Source: Streptomyces leeuwenhoekii
Lineage (GTDB): Bacteria; Actinomycetota; Actinomycetes; Streptomycetales; Streptomycetaceae
Direction of reading: 5' to 3'
Length of the DNA stretch: 64,000 nucleotides
NCBI RefSeq assembly: GCF_001013905.1
Contig: NZ_LN831790.1
Span: 2,556,001-2,620,000, forward strand
Each line of letters begins with the position of its first letter. The stretch's first letter is position 1. The translations under genes and the position numbers were made by a program. This document shows positions 54,574-63,220 of this stretch, piece by piece. The notes below the pieces were generated by a model. The model saw only the letters and a list, made by a program, of their open reading frames with translations. It had not been told where the DNA came from and searched no databases.

Positions 54574-54639
54574 GTGAACAGCCCCGAAGCGTCCAGACTC
54601 CGGCCACCGGCTCTCCGGTGGCTGCTCGTGAGGTCCTGA
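54574..54639 (+). CDS. Leader peptide upstream of the Cmx-type pump
   Basis: A 21-codon ORF (GTG ... TGA) begins 7 bases after TAACCT, a typical leaderless promoter position. It encodes VNSPEASRLRPPAL and a further RWLLVRS. A perfect stem-loop GCCACCGG/CCGGTGGC (54603-54622) lies within it. Its stop is 148 bases before the pump ATG. Chloramphenicol-resistance pump genes of actinomycetes are known to use translated leaders for drug-induced expression; that this is one is inferred. Confidence 0.5.
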   Translation: MNSPEASRLRPPALRWLLVRS

Positions 54640-54787
54640 CTCCGGCCCGAGGCGCGCGCTCGCGCACGCCCGCGGTCCCGCCGGCCCCGTCGCCGGACCC
54701 GCTCACGCCCCCGGACGGCCGCCCGCCATGCCGTCTTCCACGGCTTCTTGGGCCTTCTCCATCGACTTCGGGGTGCGGAGTTTCTTC

Positions 54788-55975
54788 ATGCCGTTCGCTC
54801 TTGTTCTGCTGGGCCTTGCCGTCTTCGCCCAGGGAACGTCCGAGTTCATGCTGTCCGGGCTGGTCCCGGACATCGCCCGGGACCTGGGTGTCTCGGTCCC
54901 GGCCGCGGGGGCGCTGACCTCCGCCTTCGCCGTAGGGATGGTCGTCGGGGCGCCACTGATGGCCGGGCTCGGCCGGCGCTGGTCCCGGCGGGGCGCCCTG
55001 CTGGCCTTCCTGTTCGCCTTCCTCGCCGTCCATGTCGCCGGCGCCCTCACCGACAGCTTCGCGGTCCTGCTGGCCACGCGCGTGATCGGCGCCCTGGCCA
55101 ACGCCGGTTTCCTGGCCGTCGCCCTGGTGACGGCCGCGGCCATGGTCCCGCCGGACGCCAAGGGCCGGGCCACCTCCATGCTGCTCGGCGGGGTCACCCT
55201 GGCCTGCGTCGTCGGGGTCCCCGCGGGGGCGCTGCTCGGCCAGTGGTGGGGCTGGCGCGCCGCGTTCTGGGCGGTGGTCCTGCTGTCGGTGCCCGCCGTG
55301 GTGGCGGTGGCCCGGTCGGTACCGGGCGGCGCCGCCGACACCGCGCCCGGTCCGCTGCGCGGCGAACTGCGGTCGCTGCGCGGCCCGCGGCTCCAGGTCA
55401 CCCTGCTCATGGGCGCCCTGGTGAACGGGGCGACCTTCTGCACGTTCACCTATCTCGCGCCCCTGACCACCGAGGCCGCCGGGCTGGACGGCCGGTGGGT
55501 GCCGGGGGTGCTCGCGCTGTTCGGGGCGGGGTCGCTGGCCGGGGTGAGCCTCGGCGGGCGGTTCGCCGACCGGCGGCCCGGGCCGGTGCTGGTGGCCGGC
55601 GGGGCCGCGCTGTGCGCCGGCTGGGGCCTGTTCGCGCTCGGTGCCGGGGAGCCGGTCCTGCTGCTCGCCCTGGTCCTGGTCCAGGGCGCCCTGTCCTTCG
55701 GCGTCGGGTCCACGCTGATCTCGCAGGCGCTCTACGCGGCCCCCGGCGCGCCCACGCTGGCCGGCGGCTTCGCCACCGCCGCGTTCAACGTGGGCGCGGC
55801 GCTGGGGCCCTGGCTCGGCGGGATGGCGATCGGCGCCGGGTTCGGCTACCGGTCACCGCTGTGGGTCAGCGCCGGGCTGGTGGCCGCCGCCCTCGCGACG
55901 GCCGCCCTGTCGCTCCCCGCCCGGGCGGCCGCCGTAGCACCGGGCCAGGCACGGCCCGGCCCGCGGGACGCCTGA
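54788..55975 (+). CDS. Cmx/CmlR-type MFS drug efflux transporter
   Basis: 395 aa from ATG 54788, after GGAG; an upstream in-frame ATG at 54728 would add 20 residues not typical of the family. Twelve hydrophobic segments are predicted. The start MPFALVLLGLAVFAQGTSEFMLSGLVPDIARDLGVSVP and the loop GLGRRWSRRGAL are hallmarks of the DHA1 chloramphenicol-efflux group (CmlR/Cmx), with GAKGRATS-like DAKGRATSMLLGGV in helix 4-5. It should export chloramphenicol or related phenicols with proton antiport; specificity is not proven by sequence. A short leader ORF lies upstream. Confidence 0.88.
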   Translation: MPFALVLLGLAVFAQGTSEFMLSGLVPDIARDLGVSVPAAGALTSAFAVGMVVGAPLMAGLGRRWSRRGALLAFLFAFLAVHVAGALTDSFAVLLATRVIGALANAGFLAVALVTAAAMVPPDAKGRATSMLLGGVTLACVVGVPAGALLGQWWGWRAAFWAVVLLSVPAVVAVARSVPGGAADTAPGPLRGELRSLRGPRLQVTLLMGALVNGATFCTFTYLAPLTTEAAGLDGRWVPGVLALFGAGSLAGVSLGGRFADRRPGPVLVAGGAALCAGWGLFALGAGEPVLLLALVLVQGALSFGVGSTLISQALYAAPGAPTLAGGFATAAFNVGAALGPWLGGMAIGAGFGYRSPLWVSAGLVAAALATAALSLPARAAAVAPGQARPGPRDA

Positions 55976-56228
55976 CACCACGGGCCCGCCGGGCCGACGC
56001 GCGCGCCCACCCCGGGCGGGGCGTTCCGGACCGGCGGGCCCGCCAGGAGGGGGCTTCCGGTCCGGCCGGCCGGTACGACCGGCCGGGCGGGCACTCCCCG
56101 CCCGGCGGTGCGGGTCGTACCGGACACCGGACGGTGCTCCCCGCCCGGCCGGTCGTACCGGACACCAAGTGGACGGTCCCCGCCCGCCCGGCGGTACCGG
56201 ACGCCCGGCGGCGTGCCCGGCCGCCGGG
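55976..56228. repeat. Degenerate ~40-bp repeats downstream of the MFS gene
   Basis: No gene. Between about 56091 and 56205 three imperfect units share the words CTCCCCGCCCGGC and GGTCGTACCGGACACC. Similar shorter words occur earlier in the interval. The interval separates convergent genes. Confidence 0.55.
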
Positions 56229-57611
56229 TCAGAATCCGCCGCCGCCGAAGTCGCCTCCGCCGCCTCCGCCGAAGTCACCGCCGCCGCCGAAGTCACCGCC
56301 GCCACCGAAGTCACCGGGGTCGAAGTCGGCGCCGGAGACGTCACCGCCCTCGTACCCGCCGCCGAAGTCGCCGTAGCCGGCGCCGTAGTCGGCGGCGTAC
56401 GTGGGGGTGGCCATCATGCTGCCGAGCACGGTGCCCATCAGCAGGCCGGGCAGGATGCCGCCGCCGAAGTAGCCGCCCGCCCAGGGGCCGTAGGCCGGTC
56501 CGGCGTCCCAGTAGGGGCGGCGGCCGTAGGCGGTCTCCACCTCGCGGACCATCGGGTCCCGGCCGTCGGCCAGGCGTGCCCCGTCCGCGGCGCAGACGGG
56601 GACCTCGCGGGTGGCGCCGCCCGGCGGTGTCCAGGTGACGTCGGCGACGGACGGGCCGTGCCGCGGGTCAAAGAAGCAGGGGGGCCGCCGGTCGGGCAGC
56701 GGGCGGCCCTCCCGGCGGGCGGCGAGCTGCGCGAGCGAGAAGCGGCCGTCCTCCAGGGCCTGGGTCACACCGCGGACGTCCTCCGGCCTGCGGGCGTCGG
56801 CCATGTAGGTCTTGGCCTGTTCGTAGGCGTCCAGGGCGCGTGCGTAGTCCGCGCGCATCGCGTCGTCGGCGCCCGCCTCGGCCGGATGGAAGTCCAGCCG
56901 GTCCAGCTCCTCGCCGAAGGCGGTGATGTCCTCGTCGACCACGACCCGCAGCCGTTCCAGCGCCTCCCGCTGCTCCTGCTCGTGGCGGCGCCGGTTGCGG
57001 CGGGAGAGCGTGTACACGCCCGCGCCGCCGGCGACGAGTACGGCGCCCGCGGTGATCAGCGCGGTGGTGGACACTCCGCCGCCCGCCCCCTCGTCCCAGC
57101 CGCTCGGCGCCGCCCCGCCCATGTTGGCCAGGGCGCGGTCGGTGAAGTCGTCGAGCTGGGTGCGCGCGTCCTCGCCCCGCACGCTGCCGACGAGGTTGCC
57201 CACGGCCGCGCGCGGCAGCACCGAGGAGTCGGCGCGGGCGTCGAAGCGGTCGCCGAGCCGGATCGCGTACAGGCCGGTGACACCGGTCGCCGTGCGCAGC
57301 TCGGTGAAGAGGTTCTCGGTGGGGTAGTCGGCCGGGAGCACCGCCACGAACAGCGGCTTGTCCGCGTCCTCGATCTTGTCGGCCAGGGCCTGTGCCTCAC
57401 CCTCCGACAACAGCGCGGAGGCGGCCGGATCGACGTACACCGGCCGCTCCCGCAGGGCCTCGGCGATGGCCGAGACGCTGGTGGCCGTGGCGGCGCGCGG
57501 CGGGGCGGCGCCCGCGGAGGGGGCGACCAGGGCGCCCACGGCGGTCAGGACGGCGATCGTCAGCGCGATCAGCAGTCCGGTCGGGCCTCGGGTGGCTATC
57601 GCGGCCTTCAT
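56229..57611 (-). CDS. TPM-like membrane protein with glycine-rich tail
   Basis: 460 aa. A signal peptide (TGLLIALTIAVLTAVGALVAPSAGA) leads a ~130-residue extracytoplasmic domain (RPVYVDPAASALLSEGEAQALADKIEDADKPLFVAVLP) resembling TPM-type domains. One membrane helix (ALITAGAVLVAGGAGVYTL, ~190) then precedes a charged coiled-coil region (RRNRRRHEQEQREALERLRVVVDED), a Tyr/Gly/Trp stretch and repeated GDFGGGG at the C-terminus. TPM-domain membrane proteins have been linked to photosystem or envelope maintenance elsewhere; no role is established in Streptomyces. It appears to be monocistronic. Confidence 0.75.
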   Translation of the reverse strand: MKAAIATRGPTGLLIALTIAVLTAVGALVAPSAGAAPPRAATATSVSAIAEALRERPVYVDPAASALLSEGEAQALADKIEDADKPLFVAVLPADYPTENLFTELRTATGVTGLYAIRLGDRFDARADSSVLPRAAVGNLVGSVRGEDARTQLDDFTDRALANMGGAAPSGWDEGAGGGVSTTALITAGAVLVAGGAGVYTLSRRNRRRHEQEQREALERLRVVVDEDITAFGEELDRLDFHPAEAGADDAMRADYARALDAYEQAKTYMADARRPEDVRGVTQALEDGRFSLAQLAARREGRPLPDRRPPCFFDPRHGPSVADVTWTPPGGATREVPVCAADGARLADGRDPMVREVETAYGRRPYWDAGPAYGPWAGGYFGGGILPGLLMGTVLGSMMATPTYAADYGAGYGDFGGGYEGGDVSGADFDPGDFGGGGDFGGGGDFGGGGGGDFGGGGF

Positions 57612-57751
57612 ACCTAGAAACTACCCGAAAATAGCCCGAACAGGTCACTTCGGCCCCATGAGTCTGCGATGCGCCCTTTCGCAGGCCCCGGGCGCCGGGG
57701 CGGGCGCCGCCCCGCTGCCGGGGGTGTGGCGCCCGCGACCGGCGGGGACGC

Positions 57752-59356
57752 CTACCGCGCCGGCGCCACCCCGGCCCGCAGCAGCCCGTAGGTGTAGGCG
57801 TCCTCCAGGGCCTGCCAGGAGGCGGCGATGACGTTGTCCCCGACACCCACCGTGGACCACTCCCCCTGTCCGTCGGAGGTGGAGATGAGGACCCGGGTCG
57901 TCGACTGGGTACCGTGCTTGCCCTCCAGGATGCGGACCTTGTAGTCGACCAGCTCCAGCCGGGCGAGCTGCGGGTAGATCTTCTCCAGGGCGACGCGCAG
58001 GGCGCGGTCCAGGGCGTTGACCGGGCCGTTGCCCTCGGCCGTGGCGACGATGCGCTCCCCCTTGGCCCACAGCTTGACGGTGGCCTCGTTGGCGTGGGTG
58101 CCGTCGGGGCGGTCCTCGACGATCGCGCGCCAGGACTCCACCTCGAAGTACTCCAGCGGCCGGCCCTCGGCCTCGGTGCGCAGCAGGAGTTCGAAGCTGG
58201 CGTCGGCCGCCTCGTACGTGTAGCCCTTGAGTTCGCGCTCCTTGACCCGCTCGACGACCCGGCCGACCAGCTCCCGGTCGCCGCCGAGGTCGATGCCGAG
58301 CTCCTTGCCCTTCAGCTCGATCGAGGCGCGGCCGGCCATGTCGGAGACGAGCATCCGCATGGTGTTGCCGACCTGCTCGGGGTCGATGTGCTGGTACAGG
58401 TCGGGGTCCACCTTGATGGCGGAGGCGTGCAGGCCGGCCTTGTGGGCGAAGGCGGAGACACCCACGTAGGGCTGGTGGGTGGAGGGGGTGAGGTTGACGA
58501 CCTCGGCGATGGCGTGCGAGATGCGGGTCGTCTCCCGCAGCCGCCCCTCGGGCAGGACCTTCTTGCCGTACTTCAGCTCCAGCGCGGCCACCACCGGGAA
58601 GAGGTTGGCGTTGCCGACGCGCTCGCCGTAGCCGTTCGCCGTGCACTGGACGTGGGTGGCGCCCGCGTCGACCGCGGCGAGGGTGTTGGCGACGGCGCAC
58701 CCGGTGTCGTCCTGGGCGTGGATGCCGAGGCGGGCACCGGTGTCGGCGAGGACCGTGGAGACCACGGCGTGGATCTGCGCCGGGAGCATGCCGCCGTTGG
58801 TGTCGCACAGGATGACGACGTCCGCGCCCGCCTCCGAGGCCGTGCGGACGACCGCCTTGGCGTACTCGGGGTTGGCGCGGTAGCCGTCGAAGAAGTGCTC
58901 GCAGTCGACGAAGACGCGGCGGCCCTGCGACCGCAGGAAGGAGACGGTGTCGCGGACCATCTCCAGGTTCTCGTCCAGGGTGGTGCGCAGCGCCAGCTCG
59001 ACGTGCCGGTCGTGGGACTTGGCGACCAGTGTGATCACCGGGGCGCCGGACTCCAGCAGGGCCTTGACCTGCGGGTCCTCGGCGGCGGTGGTGCCGGCGC
59101 GGCGGGTGGAGCCGAAGGCCACGAGCTGGGCGTGCTGGAACTCGATCTCCTGCCGGGCACGGGCGAAGAACTCCGTGTCCCGCGGGTTGGCGCCGGGCCA
59201 GCCGCCCTCGATGAAGCCCACGCCGAAGTCGTCCAGGTGCCGCGCGATGGCCAGCTTGTCCGCGACGGTGAGGTTGATGCCCTCGCGCTGCGCGCCGTCG
59301 CGCAGCGTGGTGTCGAAGACGTGGAACGAATCGTCGAGCTCGCTGGTTGCGGTCAT
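57752..59356 (-). CDS. cimA: Citramalate synthase
   Basis: 534 aa. LeuA-type TIM barrel: FHVFDTTLRDGAQREGINLT with the catalytic Arg/Asp, GWPGANPRDTEFF, VDCEHFFDGYRANPEYA and HAQDDTGCAVANTLAAVDAGATHVQCTANGYGERVGN. The C-terminal regulatory LeuA-dimer domain has DYKVRILEGKHGTQSTTRVLISTSDG. It condenses pyruvate and acetyl-CoA to citramalate, a threonine-independent route to isoleucine that also needs LeuCD (in this window). An attenuator-like leader peptide and terminator lie 108-238 bp upstream. Confidence 0.95.
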   Translation of the reverse strand: MTATSELDDSFHVFDTTLRDGAQREGINLTVADKLAIARHLDDFGVGFIEGGWPGANPRDTEFFARARQEIEFQHAQLVAFGSTRRAGTTAAEDPQVKALLESGAPVITLVAKSHDRHVELALRTTLDENLEMVRDTVSFLRSQGRRVFVDCEHFFDGYRANPEYAKAVVRTASEAGADVVILCDTNGGMLPAQIHAVVSTVLADTGARLGIHAQDDTGCAVANTLAAVDAGATHVQCTANGYGERVGNANLFPVVAALELKYGKKVLPEGRLRETTRISHAIAEVVNLTPSTHQPYVGVSAFAHKAGLHASAIKVDPDLYQHIDPEQVGNTMRMLVSDMAGRASIELKGKELGIDLGGDRELVGRVVERVKERELKGYTYEAADASFELLLRTEAEGRPLEYFEVESWRAIVEDRPDGTHANEATVKLWAKGERIVATAEGNGPVNALDRALRVALEKIYPQLARLELVDYKVRILEGKHGTQSTTRVLISTSDGQGEWSTVGVGDNVIAASWQALEDAYTYGLLRAGVAPAR

Positions 59357-59463
59357 GTCTTCAAGGCTCCTGTTTGGGATCTCGGTCTACCGGAATGACC
59401 GGCTCCACCGCCCCCTATGATCCCTCGCGCTCCCTTCCCGGCTTGGGGTGGGCCAGGAAAACG

Positions 59464-59488
59464 AAAAACCCCTCGCGGGTGCGAGAGG
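59464..59488 (-). terminator. Attenuator terminator upstream of cimA
   Basis: On the minus strand CCTCTCGC (59488-59481), loop ACCC, GCGAGGGG (59476-59469) and TTTTT (59468-59464). It lies 55 bases after the leader-peptide stop and 108 bases before the cimA ATG, so transcription of cimA must read through it. Confidence 0.85.
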
Positions 59489-59543
59489 TCTGCGCGCGGG
59501 TCGAGGACGACGGTGTCCGCCCGTACCTGGTCGTACGTGGCGG

Positions 59544-59594
59544 TCACTGCGGACCGGCGCGCCTGCTGCCAATAATCATGGCGAACGAGAGCAC
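59544..59594 (-). CDS. cimA leader peptide
   Basis: 16 residues, MLSFAMIIGSRRAGPQ, from GTG 59594. CAGACT (59606-59601) stands 6 bases before the GTG and GTGAAC 17 bases further up, a good leaderless promoter. An internal ATG (59579) would give an 11-residue form. Two adjacent isoleucine codons are both ATT, which is rare in this GC-rich genome, ideal for sensing charged tRNA-Ile. The terminator downstream completes an attenuation unit; the antiterminator fold is not resolved (GTCCGC near the leader stop can pair with GCGGAC at about 59520). Confidence 0.7.
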   Translation of the reverse strand: MLSFAMIIGSRRAGPQ

Positions 59595-59776
59595 GGAGGC
59601 AGTCTGGCACAAGCGGCCCCCGCGTTCACCGGTCGTCTCAGGATGCGAGCAGCACCGGTGGGTGAGGGGAGCGTCACCGCAGGTGACGGCCGGACGCGGC
59701 CGATGTCTCGCCGGAACCGGGCCGCCCGGGCGGCACCGGCTCTCGCGTCGGACCGGTGCCCGCACGGCCCGGCGGG

Positions 59777-60385
59777 TCAGCCGCCCGTGCCCAGGGACTC
59801 GTCCAGGAACTCCCGTACGTGGCCGAGCACGGCGGCCCGGCCCGTCCCCCGCAGCCCGATCGCGACATGGATGGCGAAGCCGTCCAGCAGGGCCCGCAGG
59901 CGGGTCGCGTAGCGGTCGGGGTCGACGGGGCGGAACTCCCCGCGGGAGACGCCCTCGGCGAGCAGGGCGACCAGATCGCGGTGCCAGGCTCCCTCGATGG
60001 CGGCCTGGCGGTCGCGGGCGTCGCCGTCGGCGTTCTGCGAGCGGTTCCACACCTCCAGCCACAGCGTCCAGTGCGGATCGCGGTGGCCGTCGGGGACGTA
60101 CAGGTCGACGTAGGCGTCGAGGCGTTCGCGGGCCGTGCCCGGGCGGGTCAGGAGCCGGCCGCGCTCGGCGCCGAGGCGGCCCTCGCTCCACTCCAGGGCC
60201 TGCAGCAGCAGTTCGTCCTTGGAGTGGAAGTAGTAGAGCAGGTGGCCGCTGCTCATGCCGACCTCGCGGCCCAGCGCCGCCATGGTGAGCTTCTCCAGGC
60301 CGCGCTCGGCGATCATCTCCATGGCGGCGGCGAGGACCTGCTCGCGCGGTGGCGCGTTCCTGCGCGGCCGTGCCGCACCGGCCAT
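59777..60385 (-). CDS. TetR-family repressor of the urease-like operon
   Basis: 202 aa from ATG 60385 with AGGAG upstream. The N-terminal TetR helix-turn-helix is clear: REQVLAAAMEMIAERGLEKLTMAALGREVGMSSGHLLYYFHSKDELLLQAL. The C-terminal ligand domain contains WTLWLEVWNRSQNADGDARDRQAAIEGAWH and RLRALLDGFAIHVAIGLRGTGR, like BetI/TetR_C_6 regulators that respond to amines such as choline or polyamine-like compounds. It is the last gene of ureAB-ureC-agmatine deiminase-tetR, nine bases behind the deiminase, and is a natural candidate to bind the inverted repeat at 63961-63979. Confidence 0.88.
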   Translation of the reverse strand: MAGAARPRRNAPPREQVLAAAMEMIAERGLEKLTMAALGREVGMSSGHLLYYFHSKDELLLQALEWSEGRLGAERGRLLTRPGTARERLDAYVDLYVPDGHRDPHWTLWLEVWNRSQNADGDARDRQAAIEGAWHRDLVALLAEGVSRGEFRPVDPDRYATRLRALLDGFAIHVAIGLRGTGRAAVLGHVREFLDESLGTGG

Positions 60386-60394
60386 CTGCGGCTC

Positions 60395-61432
60395 CTAGAC
60401 CTTCGGCTGCTGCTGGGTGATGCAGTGGATGCCTCCACCGCCGGCGAAGATCGTACGCGCGTCGACCAGAGTGACGGTCCGCCCGGGGTGGAGCCGCCGG
60501 AAGATGCCGGCCGCGAGCTCGTCGCGCGGGTCGTCGAAGGCGCACAGGACGACGCCGCCGTTGCAGAGGTAGTGGTTGATGTAGGAGTAGTCGGCCCAGT
60601 GGCCGTCGGCCTCCAGGACGGTGGGGGCCGGGACCTCGACGACCTCCAGGCGGCGGCCCCGGGCGTCGGTGGCGGACCTCAGGAGGGCGATGGCCTCCTT
60701 GGTCACCTCGTGGTCGGGGTGGGCCGGGTCCGGCTGGTGGTGGGCGACGACGACACCGGGGCGGGCGAAGGCGGCGACGATGTCGATGTGGCCGAGGGTG
60801 CCGTAGCCGTACGGGGGGTAGTCGGCGGTCAGGCCGCGCGGCAGCCAGATCGCCTTGGTGGTGCCGAGGTGGGCGTGGATCTCCGCCTCGACCTGCTCCC
60901 TGGTCCAGCCGGGGTTGCGCTCGGGGCCGAGCTGCACGGTCTCGGTGAGCAGGACCGTGCCCTCGCCGTCGATGTGGAAGCCGCCGCCCTCGTTGACCAG
61001 GCGGGAGGCGTAGGTGCGGGCGCCCGCGAGGCCGGCGACATGGGCGCCGATCTTCGCGTCGTGGTCCCAGCGGGCCCACTCCTGGGCGCCCCAGCCGTTG
61101 AACGTCCAGTCCACGGCGGCCAGTTCCCGGCCGTCGGTGACGAACGTGGGGCCGATGTCGCGCATCCAGGCGTCGTCGAGGTCGTGTTCGACGGTGTCGA
61201 CGTCCGGGCCGAGCAGGGCGCGGGCCTCAGCCGACCGGCCGGGGCCGCACACCACGGTGACCGGCTCGAAGCGGCGGATCGCGCGGGCGACCGACGCCCA
61301 GGCGGCGCGGGAGGCGGCGAGGTCCTCGGGGTCGTCGAAGGTGGGGTTGGGGCTGGGCCAGGCCATCCAGGTGCGCTCGTGCGGGGCCCACTCGGGGGGC
61401 ATGCGGAAGCCGTCGGCGGCAGGGGTGGTCAT
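60395..61432 (-). CDS. aguA: Agmatine deiminase
   Basis: 345 aa. Peptidylarginine-deiminase fold of the AguA type: MPPEWAPHERTWMAWPSPNPTF at the N-terminus, DAWMRDIGPTFV (substrate Asp), LVNEGGGFHIDGEGTVLLTE (catalytic His) and the nucleophile Cys337 in FAGGGGIHCITQQQP. It converts agmatine to N-carbamoylputrescine and ammonia. No N-carbamoylputrescine amidase (AguB) gene is adjacent; a urease-like gene occupies that place, 63 bp upstream. Confidence 0.95.
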   Translation of the reverse strand: MTTPAADGFRMPPEWAPHERTWMAWPSPNPTFDDPEDLAASRAAWASVARAIRRFEPVTVVCGPGRSAEARALLGPDVDTVEHDLDDAWMRDIGPTFVTDGRELAAVDWTFNGWGAQEWARWDHDAKIGAHVAGLAGARTYASRLVNEGGGFHIDGEGTVLLTETVQLGPERNPGWTREQVEAEIHAHLGTTKAIWLPRGLTADYPPYGYGTLGHIDIVAAFARPGVVVAHHQPDPAHPDHEVTKEAIALLRSATDARGRRLEVVEVPAPTVLEADGHWADYSYINHYLCNGGVVLCAFDDPRDELAAGIFRRLHPGRTVTLVDARTIFAGGGGIHCITQQQPKV

Positions 61433-61495
61433 GGGCGGGTCCTTTGGCGGAAGACGGACGCTGGGCGGGACGGGCGCTCGGTGGCGGCCGGGCGC

Positions 61496-63220
61496 TCAGA
61501 GGAAGTACAGGCGGTTGAGGGAGACCGAGTCGGCCGGGTCGGAGCGGACCGGGTCGCCGTCGAGGGTGACCAGGCCGGTGCGCTGGTCGACCTCGACCGC
61601 TCCGGTACGGGAGTTCAGCAGCAGGTCGGCCGGGCCGATGCCGCGGGTGCCGTGTACGGCGACCCGGCGGCGGCGGGTCGGCATCCCGTCGCCGCCCTGG
61701 TCGAGGGCGGCCCGGGCGACGAAGGCGACGGATATGTCGGCGGGCGTGGCGCCGTGCGCGCCGAACTGCGGGCCGAGCACCAGGGGTTCGCAGGTGTCGG
61801 TGGCCGCGTTGGGGTCGCCGGTCACGCCGTAGGCCGGGAATCCGGACTTCAGCACGAGTTGCGGCTTGGCGCCGAAGTACTCCGGGCGCCACAGCACGAT
61901 GTCGGCGAGCTTGCCGACCTCGATCGAGCCGACCTCGTGGGACAGACCGTGCGCGATGGCGGGGTTGATGGTCAGCTTGGCGATGTAGCGCAGGACGCGG
62001 GCGTTGTCGTCGTCCGGGCCGTCGCCCCGCATCGGGCCCAGCTCGGCCTTCATCTTCCCGGCCATGGCGAAGGTGCGGCGGACGGTCTCGCCGGCCCGGC
62101 CCATGCCCTGCGCGTCGGAGGAGGTGATGCCGATCGCGCCCAGGTCGTGCAGGACGTCCTCGGCGCCCATCGTCCCCGCGCGGATGCGGTCGCGGGCCAT
62201 GGCGGCGTCGCCCGGCAGGTCGGTCTTCAGGTCGTGGACGGAGACGATCATGCCGTAGTGCTCGGCGACGGCGTCCCGGCCGAAGGGCAGGGTGGGGTTG
62301 GTCGAGGAGCCGATGACGTTGGGGACGCCCGCCATCTTCAGCACGTTGGGGACGTGCCCGCCGCCGCAGCCCTCGATGTGGAAGGCGTGGATGGTGCGGC
62401 CCTCCAGGACCCGCAGGGTGTCCTCGACCGACAGGCACTCGTTCAGGCCGTCGCTGTGCAGGGCGACCTGGACGTCGTGCTCCTCGGCGACCCGCAGGGC
62501 GGTGTCCAGGGCCCGGGTGTGGGCGCCCATGTCCTCGTGGACCTTGAAGCCGCAGGCGCCACCCTCGGCGAGGGCCTCGATCAGGGGCGCGGAGCCGGAG
62601 GACGAACCACGGCCCAGGAAGCCGATGTTGACGGGCCAGGCGTCGAAGGCGTTGAAGGCGTGCCTCAGCGCCCAGGGCGAGTTGACGCCGACGCCCCACA
62701 CCGGCCCGAACTCCTGGCCGATGATGGTGGTCACACCGGAGGCGAGCGAGGCTTCCATGATGCGCGGCGACAGCAGGTGGACATGGGTGTCGACGGCTCC
62801 CGCGGTGGCGATGAGGCCCTCGCCGGACACGATGGAGGTGCCCGTGCCGACGACGACGTCGACGCCGTCGAGGGTGTCGGGGTTGCCGGCCCGGCCGATC
62901 GCGCAGATCCGGCCCTCGCGGATGCCGATGGAGACCTTGCGGATGCCCTGCACGGCGTCGATCACCACGACGTTGCTGATCACGACGTCACAGGTGTCGC
63001 GGACGGCGGCGGCCTTCAGGTGCAGTCCGTCCCGGGCGGTCTTGCCGAAACCGGCGAGGAACTCGTCGCCGTACCGCTGCGCGTCGGACTCCACCCGGAT
63101 GGTCAGCCCGCTGTCGCCGAGGCGGACCCGGTCGCCGGCCCGGGGGCCGTGGGTGGCCGCGTAGGCGTGCGGGTCGATGTGGATCGACTCGCTGATCTCC
63201 CGTCCCTTCGAGCGGCTCAT
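61496..63220 (-). CDS. ureC: Urease alpha-subunit-like amidohydrolase
   Basis: 574 aa; ATG 63220 overlaps the ureAB stop (ATGA). The nickel-site residues of urease are kept: His146/His148 (DTHVH), Lys226 carbamylation site in GFKVHED with His228, His255 (VALHSD), His281 (IHAFH) and Asp369 (TSSD), as are His329 and Arg345 (Klebsiella His320, Arg336). The flap Cys319 equivalent is Val328 (IVSVHDLKT instead of VCHHL), and the usual GGGTGPAAG-TTCTPG region is GQEFGPVWGVGVNSPW. Genes for UreDEFG are not in view. It may be a urease paralogue acting on another ureido substrate. Confidence 0.85.
   Translation of the reverse strand: MSRSKGREISESIHIDPHAYAATHGPRAGDRVRLGDSGLTIRVESDAQRYGDEFLAGFGKTARDGLHLKAAAVRDTCDVVISNVVVIDAVQGIRKVSIGIREGRICAIGRAGNPDTLDGVDVVVGTGTSIVSGEGLIATAGAVDTHVHLLSPRIMEASLASGVTTIIGQEFGPVWGVGVNSPWALRHAFNAFDAWPVNIGFLGRGSSSGSAPLIEALAEGGACGFKVHEDMGAHTRALDTALRVAEEHDVQVALHSDGLNECLSVEDTLRVLEGRTIHAFHIEGCGGGHVPNVLKMAGVPNVIGSSTNPTLPFGRDAVAEHYGMIVSVHDLKTDLPGDAAMARDRIRAGTMGAEDVLHDLGAIGITSSDAQGMGRAGETVRRTFAMAGKMKAELGPMRGDGPDDDNARVLRYIAKLTINPAIAHGLSHEVGSIEVGKLADIVLWRPEYFGAKPQLVLKSGFPAYGVTGDPNAATDTCEPLVLGPQFGAHGATPADISVAFVARAALDQGGDGMPTRRRRVAVHGTRGIGPADLLLNSRTGAVEVDQRTGLVTLDGDPVRSDPADSVSLNRLYFL

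Noticed and set aside
54703..54789. Minus-strand short frame MKKLRTPKSMEKAQEAVEDG overlapping the pump start
   Set aside because: It looks protein-like, but it has no ribosome site or promoter of its own and is opposite the pump initiation region. RNA-structure constraint is a simpler reason for its composition.
59357..59776. T-box riboswitch upstream of cimA
   Set aside because: No T-box bulge sequence (UGGN) with stem I features was found. The leader peptide plus terminator explains the region.
62190..62240. Impression that the UreC-like protein had lost the general-acid histidine as well as the flap cysteine
   Set aside because: A gap-free alignment anchored on TSSD places His329 at the Klebsiella His320 position and Arg345 at Arg336. 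Only the cysteine (Val328) is changed there.
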